Origin: an uncultured Oscillospiraceae bacterium
GTDB taxonomy: Bacteria; Bacillota; Clostridia; Oscillospirales; Acutalibacteraceae
Assembly: GCA_900555705.1 (NCBI GenBank)
Contig: USLV01000098.1
Location: 1 to 5,848, forward strand
DNA length: 5,848 nucleotides
Direction: 5' to 3'
This document shows, one piece after another, positions 1 to 5,226 of this stretch (positions are counted from its first letter, which is position 1; every line of letters starts with the position of its first letter). A program made the position numbers and the translations under genes. A model generated the notes under the pieces. That model did not search any database, was not told the origin of the DNA, and saw only the letters and a program-made list of their open reading frames with translations.

Positions 1-50
1 CCTGCGCCTCCTGCGCGATATGAGCGGGCGGGAGCGAAAAGGTACCTGAA

Positions 51-85
51 AAACGGCCGTTTCCCCCTCTGTCCGCTTTCGGACA
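51..85. repeat. Small palindromes near left edge
   Basis: Two short inverted repeats lie in a GC-rich stretch. AAACGGCCGTTT (51-62) is a perfect 12-bp palindrome. TGTCCG (70-75) and CGGACA (80-85) form a 6-bp stem with a 4-base loop. Neither is followed by a T-run on either strand, so I do not call a terminator. They may be the 3' flank of a gene lying to the left, but the frame of any such gene cannot be decided from about 85 bases. Confidence 0.4.
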
Positions 86-99
86 ACACACACTATTGT

Positions 100-144
100 T
101 TATTCTCAGTTTCTTTCTTATTCTCTTTTTTAGTTTCTTTCTTA
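100..144. repeat. Direct repeat in polypyrimidine tract
   Basis: The plus strand is almost pure pyrimidine here. The 13-mer AGTTTCTTTCTTA occurs at 108-120 and again at 132-144. Each copy is preceded by TTATTCTC (100-107 and 118-125), directly in the first case and after a T6 run in the second, so this looks like an imperfect tandem duplication of about 18 to 24 bases. Read on the minus strand it is an A/G-rich tract past the end of the regulator gene. Its base composition is unlike the GC-rich genes around it. Confidence 0.6.
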
Positions 145-158
145 GTAGTCTTCACTTT

Positions 159-224
159 CTTCACAGCCTGTTGTCAAGAAACTGAACCGCATGCCGTGCA
201 GTTTCTTGACAACAGGCTGTGAAG
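159..224. repeat. 66-bp near-perfect palindrome
   Basis: The left arm 159-184 (begins CTTCACAGCC) and right arm 199-224 (ends GGCTGTGAAG) are perfectly complementary over 26 bp. The 14 bases between them continue the symmetry with only two mismatched pairs (185/198 and 188/195) around a central GCATGC. The whole element is therefore a 66-bp palindrome with essentially no loop. It starts 19 bases past the regulator's stop codon, where a terminator would sit, but neither side has a U-run: the minus transcript continues AAAGTGAAG and the plus transcript TTTCTAAGG. It may act as an RNA 3'-end stabiliser or processing hairpin, or be a palindromic repeat family. The function is not visible. Confidence 0.85.
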
Positions 225-242
225 TTTCTAAGGCTCTTGTTC

Positions 243-1109
243 TTAAGCACCCGGTCGGCGCGGATGTGTCCGGTGCTGCTGTCGAAACTCCTTCGGCGAC
301 ATCTGATATTTCCGCTTGAACAGCCGGTAGAACCATCCGACATTCTGAAATCCCGCCTCGAAGCAGAGATCCAGAATCGGCACCTCGCTGCTCAGCAGCA
401 TATTGGCGATGTAGTTCAGCCGCAGGTCGTTGACATATTCCGAAAGGGAGACATGGAAATAGCGCTGGATGGTTCGGCTGAGGTGTGTCCGACTCTTGCC
501 GGAGAGCCCCAGCATACGCTCGGCGCCGCCGGAAAAATTCTGCCGTTCCTCCATCTGGCGGCAGAGCCGCTCGAGCCAGACCGGCAGCCGGTTGTCCCAT
601 GTCTCGCCGAGATGGATAAAATGGCGCGTCATCATCTCGAAAATCAGCTGCCGCGCCTGTAGCTTGAGTCGCGAATGGTCTTCCAGCGGAACCGCGTTCA
701 GCGCGTCAAACCGACGATAAAGCCGCTCGGTCTCCTCTTCGTTCAGCAGTACAGTCGGCGGCATCGGCGCCTCCAGCAGCGCCTTTGCCGGGAACCCATC
801 CGACAGATAGAGCAGCAGCTGATCCATGGTTCGCTCGCTGAAGGACAGGTTCGCGAAATATTTCTGTTGATCGTCCATACGTGGATAGCCATGGATATCC
901 CACGGCCGCACCAGCACAAGGCTGCCCCGCTTCAACTCGATCAGGCGCTCCCCTACCAGATGCGGCGTCGTCTCTCCGAGCGTCAGGAAGATCTCATAGT
1001 AGTCCTGCCGGTGGATATCCTCCGGCGTATGACGGATATTCTCCAGATGATAGCAGCATTCTGCGTCGGGATGCCATTCCTGCTGCTGCGACAGTGTGCG
1101 AATCTCCAT
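243..1109 (-). CDS. AraC-family transcriptional regulator with cupin-like N-terminal domain
   Basis: A DNA-binding regulator of 288 residues, the usual length for AraC/XylS one-component regulators. Residues about 30-110 resemble the cupin-like effector domain of the ChbR type (DYYEIFLTL at 37-45 region, RGSLVLVRPWDIHGY at 61-75). Residues about 190-280 form the double helix-turn-helix: the first recognition region is around GKSRTHLSRTIQRYF (204-218), followed by the linker EYVNDLRLNYIANMLL (224-239), and the second is ILDLCFEAGFQNVGWFYRLFK (245-265) ending MSPKEFR (270-276). The ATG at 1109 is chosen because AAGGGGG lies 8 bases upstream and a consensus promoter sits just beyond. It is divergent from the hydrolase gene, so by family precedent it probably senses a sugar and activates that gene. 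The effector is unknown. Confidence 0.93.
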   Translation of the reverse strand: MEIRTLSQQQEWHPDAECCYHLENIRHTPEDIHRQDYYEIFLTLGETTPHLVGERLIELKRGSLVLVRPWDIHGYPRMDDQQKYFANLSFSERTMDQLLLYLSDGFPAKALLEAPMPPTVLLNEEETERLYRRFDALNAVPLEDHSRLKLQARQLIFEMMTRHFIHLGETWDNRLPVWLERLCRQMEERQNFSGGAERMLGLSGKSRTHLSRTIQRYFHVSLSEYVNDLRLNYIANMLLSSEVPILDLCFEAGFQNVGWFYRLFKRKYQMSPKEFRQQHRTHPRRPGA

Positions 1110-1117
1110 ACGTCTCG

Positions 1118-1124
1118 CCCCCTT
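1118..1124 (-). promoter_or_regulatory. Ribosome binding site of the AraC-type regulator
   Basis: AAGGGGG on the minus strand, 8 bases before the ATG at 1109. It fixes the start codon. The same heptamer precedes the GTG-started gene at 5150. Confidence 0.8.
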
Positions 1125-1132
1125 CAGATGGT

Positions 1133-1161
1133 ATTATAGTATAATAAAAAAGGTAAGTCAA
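1133..1161 (-). promoter_or_regulatory. Consensus SigA-type promoter for the regulator gene
   Basis: On the minus strand TTGACT (1156-1161), a 17-base spacer and TATAAT (1133-1138) make a near-perfect housekeeping promoter. The predicted start of transcription, near 1126, leaves a leader of only about 17 nt that is just long enough to hold the AAGGGGG site. Nothing suggests that it needs an activator, so the regulator is probably made constitutively or is autoregulated by binding in the shared gap. Confidence 0.85.
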
Positions 1162-1187
1162 TATAAGAAATTTTTATCAAAATAAAC

Positions 1188-1198
1188 TATACTGTATA
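1188..1198 (+). promoter_or_regulatory. Probable -10 region and palindrome of the hydrolase promoter
   Basis: TATACT (1188-1193) is the best -10 hexamer reading toward the hydrolase. The hexamer 17 bases upstream (AAGAAA, 1165-1170) bears no resemblance to TTGACA, so the promoter is weak by sequence and probably needs an activator. The -10 lies inside TATACTGTATA (1188-1198), arms of 5 bp around one base, which could be a regulator contact or coincidence in AT-rich DNA. Transcription would start near 1200, giving a leader of about 74 nt. Confidence 0.45.
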
Positions 1199-1203
1199 TG
1201 CGA

Positions 1204-1218
1204 GTCGCCGGAGGCGAC
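1204..1218 (+). promoter_or_regulatory. GC-rich hairpin at the start of the hydrolase leader
   Basis: GTCGCC (1204-1209), loop GGA and GGCGAC (1213-1218) form a 6-bp all-Watson-Crick stem, followed by GCTTTTCGCG. If transcription starts near 1200 the hairpin would cap the 5' end of the mRNA, a position known to protect transcripts from 5' decay. Only four T follow the stem, so it is a poor terminator or attenuator. Alternatively it is an operator for the divergent regulator. Confidence 0.45.
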
Positions 1219-1251
1219 GCTTTTCGCGAAAGTTTTCGGTTCCCTATGCAC

Positions 1252-1262
1252 AGAAGGAAAGG
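1252..1262 (+). promoter_or_regulatory. Ribosome binding site region of the hydrolase
   Basis: AGAAGGAAAGG is the only Shine-Dalgarno-like tract before the ATG at 1274. Its last GG lies 11 bases from the start, slightly long. A second in-frame ATG at 1283 is further away and would shorten the basic N-terminus of the signal peptide, so 1274 is preferred. Confidence 0.6.
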
Positions 1263-1273
1263 ATGACGCAGAG

Positions 1274-4200
1274 ATGAAACGTATGCAATCGGCCCTGTCT
1301 CTCCTGCTGGCCTTCGCCATGTTCTTCGGACTGGCGCTGACGCCGGTGGGACCGCTGGCTACGGCGGCCGCAGAGGCACAGCGCGACTATATCGTGCTGG
1401 ATGACTGCGAAAAAGAGATTGTATGGCAGCCGGGTTTCAACCTGGCGAGGGACAACACCGACAAAAAGCAGGGCAGCTCCTCGCTCTCCTGCTCCGGAAC
1501 CGGCGAGCCCGGCTTCCGCCGCAGTGAAAAAATCGGTGTTCCCCTGCCCGGGGACTGGCAGGATTGGTATCTCGAGATGTGGCTCTATATCGACGATCTC
1601 GACAACATCACCAATCTTGGCGGCAGCTGTATCGAGTTCTCGCAGGTGCAGGACCAGATTGAGCTCCAGTGGCCGTTTTCCAACCTGGAGCTCAAGGACG
1701 GCTGGAACCGCATTCAGCTCAAGCTGAGCGGCCCGGAGGCCAGCGCGACCAACACCGACCAGTTTGAGACCATTGAAAACCTCCGCGTCTGGGCGATCAC
1801 AACCGAGACGGTCTCGATGAAGATCGACGACGTCGTGCTGGTGCATTCGCTCGAGGCCGACGACACCGAAGAGCTCGAGCGGCAGCTCGCGGCGGCAAAG
1901 GCACTGACCGATGAGGACCTCGCGCAGTATTCCGAGGGCGTTGTCGCGGCGCTGAAAACCGCGATTGCCAACGCCGAAGAGGCGGGCGATCTCTCCCAGC
2001 GCTCGGTCGACGTGGCGGCGGCTGCGCTGAAGGACGCGCTGATCGCCCTCAATTTCGACGGCTTGAAGCTGGATGGCTCCACTGAGTTCGCCTACGTCGA
2101 TTTTAACACGAAGCAGTATGCCAAGATGAGCAACCTTCATACCGATGGCAAAACCGGCGACTATTTTAACCGCGGCGCCGTCGAAATGGCGGAGGCGCTC
2201 TATCTGACGCTGGACAAGAGCTATATCGACGCGGAGGAGCCGCTGTTGCAGATCACCTTCTCCTACTATGACAACCAGAAGGACGCGACCCTCCGCCTGG
2301 CCTACAACTCCAAGGATAAGGCGGACGCCACTTCCGACCAGTTGCTTATGACGATGAAGGGTGACAACGCCTGGAAAACCGCCAGCCTGGTCGTCGAGGA
2401 CGCGGCGCTTCGCGAAGCGCTGACCGTCGACGGCGACGGCTATGACCTCCGTCTCCAGCTGGACGGCGCCGACAAGGGCTATATCAGCCAGGTCAAGGTC
2501 TCAATCTATAATCCGGATGATCCCATGAACCAGATTCCGACCTTTGCGCCGCAGACCGAGCAGAACAACATCATCGGCAAATCCGTCACCGGCTATCAGA
2601 TGTGGTTCGGCGAGAACTGGTATCACAACTGGAACAACGCGGCCGCCGGCAAGGGGGTCACCTGGGAGATCTGGCCGTATACCAAGGATTATCCGACCAG
2701 CTCCCTCTGGCAGTCCCAGTTCCTTCCGCTGAACAGCGGCGATCCCTCCATGCTGTTCAACTCCTATGATCCCGGCATCATCGATACCCACTTTGCCTGG
2801 ATGGAGGAATACGGCATCGACGGTGCGGCTATCCAGCGTTTCTATGGATATACCAGCGCCAAACAGGATCTCGAGAAGTTCGGCTATCTCAAGACTGCCA
2901 TGGAGAAAGCGGAGGCGCACGGCCGCTCGGTATATATGATGTACGATATGTCCGGTGCGGGCGGCGCGGATTCGACGATCATCGACCGCATGCAGAAGGA
3001 CTTTGTCTATAACATTGAGGCGCAGGGCATTGTCTCCTCCCCCGCTTACGCCCACGCGGAGGGCAAGCCGGTTGTCTGCCTCTGGGGTCTCGCCAACAGC
3101 GACGACCGTCCCTCGGCATTCGTGGCCTATGAACTGGTGACCTGGTTCCAGAACCGCGGCTATTTCGTCATTGTCGGCACCCCGGACAACAACTTCGCCG
3201 AGGACGATACCGCCTATGCCGACGTTTATAAGACGACGGACATGATCTCGCCCTGGATGGTCGGCCGCTTCGGCCCCGGCAATGTAAAGGATGCGCTGCC
3301 GGATATGCTCGAGAAGGACATCGCCTTCTGTGAGGCGAACGACATTCTCTATCAGCCCTGCATGCTGCCCGGCTTCTCCTGGGTCAACCTGAAGGAAAAG
3401 GAACAGCAGTACAAGTATAACGAGATCCCCCGCCAGGCCGGCCAGTTCCTCTGGGAGCAGGCGAAGATCATCGCGAGCTATGGCTGCACCAACATCTACT
3501 ACTCCATGTTTGACGAGTATGACGAGGGCACCAACTTCATGAAGGGCGCGCAGGACTTCTTCGATATCCCCGAGGGCCTGCAATATTTCCAGACCTTTGC
3601 CGTGGACGGTAAGTGGCTGTCAGCCGACTTCTATCTGCGCGCGGCGAAGGATGCGACCGACATGCTGCGCGATGTCGCCTCCGGCAAACTTAAGCTGGAG
3701 GATGTCCCGAAGGCGGTTCCGACGCTGACCTCGACCGGCCCGCTCTACTACCGCAACAGCTTTGAGATGGCCTGGGTTATCGCGGACAAGGAAGGCAACG
3801 CCAAGACAGTGCCGATCGATGCGATCCCGAACGATGTCCTCGCGACCGTCGAGCGTGACGGCTTCGATTTCACCATGCTCAGCGAGGCCAGGGCCACCGA
3901 CGGGGATGAGATGTACCAGACCGGCACCTTCAGCTTCCACTATGCCGGCGAATCCTATATCGATCCCGAGGGGAAGGTCACCCCGTCGATCTACAGCATC
4001 CTGAACGAGCAGAACTTCGTTGTTCCGAAGGATCTGACGCTCGAATACAGCGTCTATGCAGAGGATGAGCTCGGCACTTCCGTCTTCATTGATCTGCTGT
4101 TCGACGACGGCAAGCTGCTCAGCGAGCTACAGGCCGGTGTTGGCGGCAAAGTCGGCAAGGTCGGCGAATGGGTCAAGAGGACGGTCAATGTCAACAACGC

Positions 4201-4546
4201 CTTCGCCGGAAAGACCGTCAAGGGGATTGTCATCGGCTATAACCGCAATGCGGAAGGCAATTTCTCCGCCTATGTCGACGACGTGATTGTCCAGCTTGGC
4301 GAAAAGGGCAGTGGCGACTTTGATCTGGTGGCACCCGGCCTGCTCGGTGATATCAACGGCGACGGTGTGGTGAACACCACGGATGCGCGTCTTGCGTTGC
4401 AGCACGCGGTCGAGAAGATCAAGCTGACCGAAAGCCAGCTTGGATTCGGCGACGTGGATGGCGACGGCATTGTGAATACCACCGACGCTCGCCTGATTCT
4501 GCAATATGCCGTTGAGAAGATTGATTCTTTCCCGGTGGAGAAGTAA
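1274..4546 (+). CDS. Secreted multimodular GH71/GH99-like glycoside hydrolase with C-terminal type I dockerin
   Basis: An extracellular carbohydrate-active enzyme of 1090 residues. In order: signal peptide 1-35 (basic start, hydrophobic core, AEA before Q36); CBM-like beta-sandwich about 38-192, ending in the typical IDDVVLV; FIVAR-like helices about 195-260; second beta-sandwich about 268-412; catalytic barrel about 434-790; third beta-sandwich about 816-1008, ending in YVDDVIV; dockerin 1025-1083. The catalytic part matches the GH71/99-like family through GYQMWF (440-445), WMEEYGIDGAAIQRF (509-523), MYDMSG (556-561), ISPWMVGRF (658-666), PGFSWVNL (699-706), NEIPRQAGQFLW (716-727) and MFDEYDEGT (745-753). 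E748 and E751 reproduce the E-x-x-E spacing of the GH99 active site. GH99 enzymes are endo-acting alpha-mannosidases or mannanases, but this branch is divergent and the substrate is not known. The dockerin implies attachment to a cohesin scaffold. Confidence 0.9.
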   Translation: MKRMQSALSLLLAFAMFFGLALTPVGPLATAAAEAQRDYIVLDDCEKEIVWQPGFNLARDNTDKKQGSSSLSCSGTGEPGFRRSEKIGVPLPGDWQDWYLEMWLYIDDLDNITNLGGSCIEFSQVQDQIELQWPFSNLELKDGWNRIQLKLSGPEASATNTDQFETIENLRVWAITTETVSMKIDDVVLVHSLEADDTEELERQLAAAKALTDEDLAQYSEGVVAALKTAIANAEEAGDLSQRSVDVAAAALKDALIALNFDGLKLDGSTEFAYVDFNTKQYAKMSNLHTDGKTGDYFNRGAVEMAEALYLTLDKSYIDAEEPLLQITFSYYDNQKDATLRLAYNSKDKADATSDQLLMTMKGDNAWKTASLVVEDAALREALTVDGDGYDLRLQLDGADKGYISQVKVSIYNPDDPMNQIPTFAPQTEQNNIIGKSVTGYQMWFGENWYHNWNNAAAGKGVTWEIWPYTKDYPTSSLWQSQFLPLNSGDPSMLFNSYDPGIIDTHFAWMEEYGIDGAAIQRFYGYTSAKQDLEKFGYLKTAMEKAEAHGRSVYMMYDMSGAGGADSTIIDRMQKDFVYNIEAQGIVSSPAYAHAEGKPVVCLWGLANSDDRPSAFVAYELVTWFQNRGYFVIVGTPDNNFAEDDTAYADVYKTTDMISPWMVGRFGPGNVKDALPDMLEKDIAFCEANDILYQPCMLPGFSWVNLKEKEQQYKYNEIPRQAGQFLWEQAKIIASYGCTNIYYSMFDEYDEGTNFMKGAQDFFDIPEGLQYFQTFAVDGKWLSADFYLRAAKDATDMLRDVASGKLKLEDVPKAVPTLTSTGPLYYRNSFEMAWVIADKEGNAKTVPIDAIPNDVLATVERDGFDFTMLSEARATDGDEMYQTGTFSFHYAGESYIDPEGKVTPSIYSILNEQNFVVPKDLTLEYSVYAEDELGTSVFIDLLFDDGKLLSELQAGVGGKVGKVGEWVKRTVNVNNAFAGKTVKGIVIGYNRNAEGNFSAYVDDVIVQLGEKGSGDFDLVAPGLLGDINGDGVVNTTDARLALQHAVEKIKLTESQLGFGDVDGDGIVNTTDARLILQYAVEKIDSFPVEK
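2573..3643 (+). other. Catalytic domain region (GH71/GH99-like barrel)
   Basis: Residues about 434-790 of the hydrolase. This is the segment whose conserved blocks support the family call. The proposed acid/base and catalytic carboxylates are E748 and E751 (codons 3515-3517 and 3524-3526), by analogy with the paired glutamates of characterised GH99 enzymes. The domain sits mid-protein, flanked by beta-sandwich modules on both sides, so it could be tethered to polysaccharide from either end. Boundaries are approximate. Confidence 0.75.
4346..4522 (+). other. Type I dockerin domain (two F-hand repeats)
   Basis: Residues 1025-1083 contain two nearly identical calcium-binding segments. The first has D1026, N1028, D1030, N1034 and D1037 and the second has D1060, D1062, D1064, N1068 and D1071, each in the D-x-[ND]-x-D-x-x-x-N-x-x-D pattern, followed by ARLxLQxAVEKI helices. 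Positions 10 and 11 of each loop, which set cohesin specificity in type I dockerins, are Thr-Thr in both copies. The symmetry allows dual binding orientation. No cohesin or scaffoldin gene is in the window. Confidence 0.93.
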
Positions 4547-4629
4547 TCTGCCGAAAGACGTATCCTCCCGCAAACTGACAGAACCGCATCCCGACGATGC
4601 TTTCTGATATCTCTTTTTCACACTTTCTT

Positions 4630-4679
4630 TGTCTCCGGGGTTACTGTCCAGTCTGGACAGTAACCCCGGAGACATTTTT
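4630..4679 (+). terminator. Intrinsic terminator of the hydrolase gene, 45-bp palindrome
   Basis: Arms 4630-4650 (TGTCTCCGGGG start) and 4654-4674 are perfectly complementary over 21 bp. The intervening GTC makes the DNA a 45-bp palindrome around one central base. TTTTT follows at 4675-4679. This is a strong Rho-independent terminator 83 bases past the stop codon. The other strand continues AAAGAAAG, so it acts in the plus direction only. The stem is long compared with ordinary terminators. Confidence 0.9.
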
Positions 4680-4707
4680 GTGTGCCACGTGAAAAGAAAC
4701 AGACACC

Positions 4708-4742
4708 AAAAGCGCCCCCATACCATGCGGTATGGGGGCGCT
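4708..4742 (-). terminator. Intrinsic terminator for the minus-strand coiled-coil gene
   Basis: AGCGCCCCCATACC (4711-4724) and its complement (4729-4742) form a 14-bp stem with loop ATGC. On the minus strand the stem is followed by TTTT (4711-4708, sharing one base with the stem) and GGTGTC. On the plus strand no T-run follows. It lies 72 bases past the stop codon of the coiled-coil gene and faces the hydrolase terminator, so the two convergent transcripts are separated by back-to-back hairpins. Confidence 0.8.
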
Positions 4743-4814
4743 CATAACTAACGCTTTCGAGGCACAGGATTTCAATCCAGGCCCTCCGTGCGAAGGATGA
4801 CCGTGCAGAGAATT

Positions 4815-5150
4815 TTATTCTGCCTTTTTATACAGCGGTATTCGAACCTCTACCTGGGTCTGTTCTGCCCAGTCCAGAAGCGTGTTCGTCGCGGATCTGG
4901 TGATTTGCGCATCCTCTTTAATGGTTTCGACGTCTTCCTTCAACACGGCAACATCGGCGCGAATCTCGGCCTGGCCGCGCTCCAACCTATCCAGCCGCCC
5001 CTCCATGGTATCCAATCGTCCATCCATGGTATCCAATCGCCCCTCCATGGTATCCAATCGCCCATCCATGGAATCCAATCGCCCATCCATGGTATCCAGC
5101 CGTCCGTTCATTTGTTCCAGCAAGGCGAGAATTTTATCTTCGTTATTCAC
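4815..5150 (-). CDS. Small coiled-coil protein with GRLDxMx heptad repeats
   Basis: A protein of 111 residues with no signal peptide or membrane segment, so probably cytoplasmic. Residues 16-57 are six consecutive heptads of the form G-R-L-D-[TS]-M-[DE] (the last is GRLDRLE). Leu and Met fall at i and i+3 in every heptad, the a/d pattern of a coiled coil. This continues less regularly through EIRADVAVLKEDVETIKEDA (62-81), and the protein ends in NTLLDWAEQTQVEVRIPLYK (89-108). The start is GTG at 5150, preceded by AAGGGGG 7 bases away and a consensus promoter. The frame stays open upstream to 5471, but that part runs through the promoter and hairpin and is not likely to be translated with it. 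It resembles small Clostridia proteins of unknown role. The shape suggests oligomerisation or a partner-binding adaptor. Confidence 0.85.
   Translation of the reverse strand: MNNEDKILALLEQMNGRLDTMDGRLDSMDGRLDTMEGRLDTMDGRLDTMEGRLDRLERGQAEIRADVAVLKEDVETIKEDAQITRSATNTLLDWAEQTQVEVRIPLYKKAE
4980..5105 (-). repeat. Six in-frame 21-bp tandem repeats
   Basis: Six 21-bp units encode the heptads at residues 16-57 of the coiled-coil protein. Five of them carry CCATGG, at 5003, 5024, 5045, 5066 and 5087, exactly 21 bases apart. Units differ by a few substitutions (D/E, T/S codons), so the array arose by duplication and has drifted slightly. Slippage in whole units would lengthen or shorten the coiled coil without breaking the frame. 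Short-read assembly could also miscount units. Confidence 0.9.
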
Positions 5151-5157
5151 GGGAACA

Positions 5158-5164
5158 CCCCCTT
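5158..5164 (-). promoter_or_regulatory. Ribosome binding site deciding the GTG start at 5150
   Basis: AAGGGGG on the minus strand, 7 bases before GTG. It separates the coiled-coil gene from the open frame that continues upstream, and is identical to the site before the AraC-type gene. Confidence 0.8.
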
Positions 5165-5171
5165 TTCTTTC

Positions 5172-5201
5172 AGTATACCACGCTATAGAGGCGTTGGTCA
5201 A
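5172..5201 (-). promoter_or_regulatory. Promoter of the coiled-coil gene
   Basis: On the minus strand TTGACC (5196-5201), an 18-base spacer and TATACT (5172-5177), with TG one base before the -10 hexamer (extended -10). Transcription would start near 5165, giving a leader of about 15 nt that begins at the ribosome binding site. This supports an independent transcript rather than fusion with the upstream frame. Confidence 0.8.
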
Positions 5202-5205
5202 TGCC

Positions 5206-5223
5206 CCACCGTTCGGCGGGTGG
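5206..5223. repeat. Small hairpin between broken gene and coiled-coil promoter
   Basis: CCACC (5206-5210) pairs with GGTGG (5219-5223) and the stem can be extended inward with one bulged base. It starts just after a TAA (5227-5229) on the minus strand and ends just before the -35 of the next gene. No T-run follows in the minus direction, so terminator activity would be weak at best. Confidence 0.35.
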
Positions 5224-5226
5224 CGT

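Noticed and set aside
1..49. Possible partial genes at the left edge: plus-strand LRLLRDMSGRERKGT ending in TGA at 47-49, or minus-strand frames such as GTFSLPPAHIAQEAQ running off the edge.
   Set aside because: Three frames read plausibly over fewer than 90 GC-rich bases, none with a ribosome binding site or a recognisable motif. The choice cannot be made from this sequence.
142..662. Open frames overlapping the AraC gene and the long palindrome on both strands.
   Set aside because: They overlap the well-supported double helix-turn-helix coding region, and the ones entering the palindrome only translate its arms.
1263..1277. A four-codon mini frame (MTQR, stop overlapping the hydrolase ATG as ATGA).
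   Set aside because: Too short and expected by chance. There is no repeat of codons or hairpin that would suggest a leader-peptide attenuator.
1244..2140. A 298-codon minus-strand open frame across the hydrolase start and N-terminal modules.
   Set aside because: Same shadow effect: it overlaps the clear signal peptide and CBM-like domain and has no promoter or ribosome binding site.
2501..3583. A 360-codon open frame on the minus strand inside the hydrolase gene.
   Set aside because: It lies opposite conserved catalytic-domain motifs. Its Val/Ile/Arg/Gly/Asp-rich composition is the usual shadow of a GC-biased gene.
4761..4790. The short inverted repeat GGATT/AATCC, considered as part of a tRNA or T-loop.
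   Set aside because: No TTCRANN loop, acceptor pairing or cloverleaf could be built around it.
4980..5105. The regularly spaced 21-bp units, considered as a CRISPR array.
   Set aside because: There are no unique spacers: the units are contiguous, in frame, and encode protein heptads.
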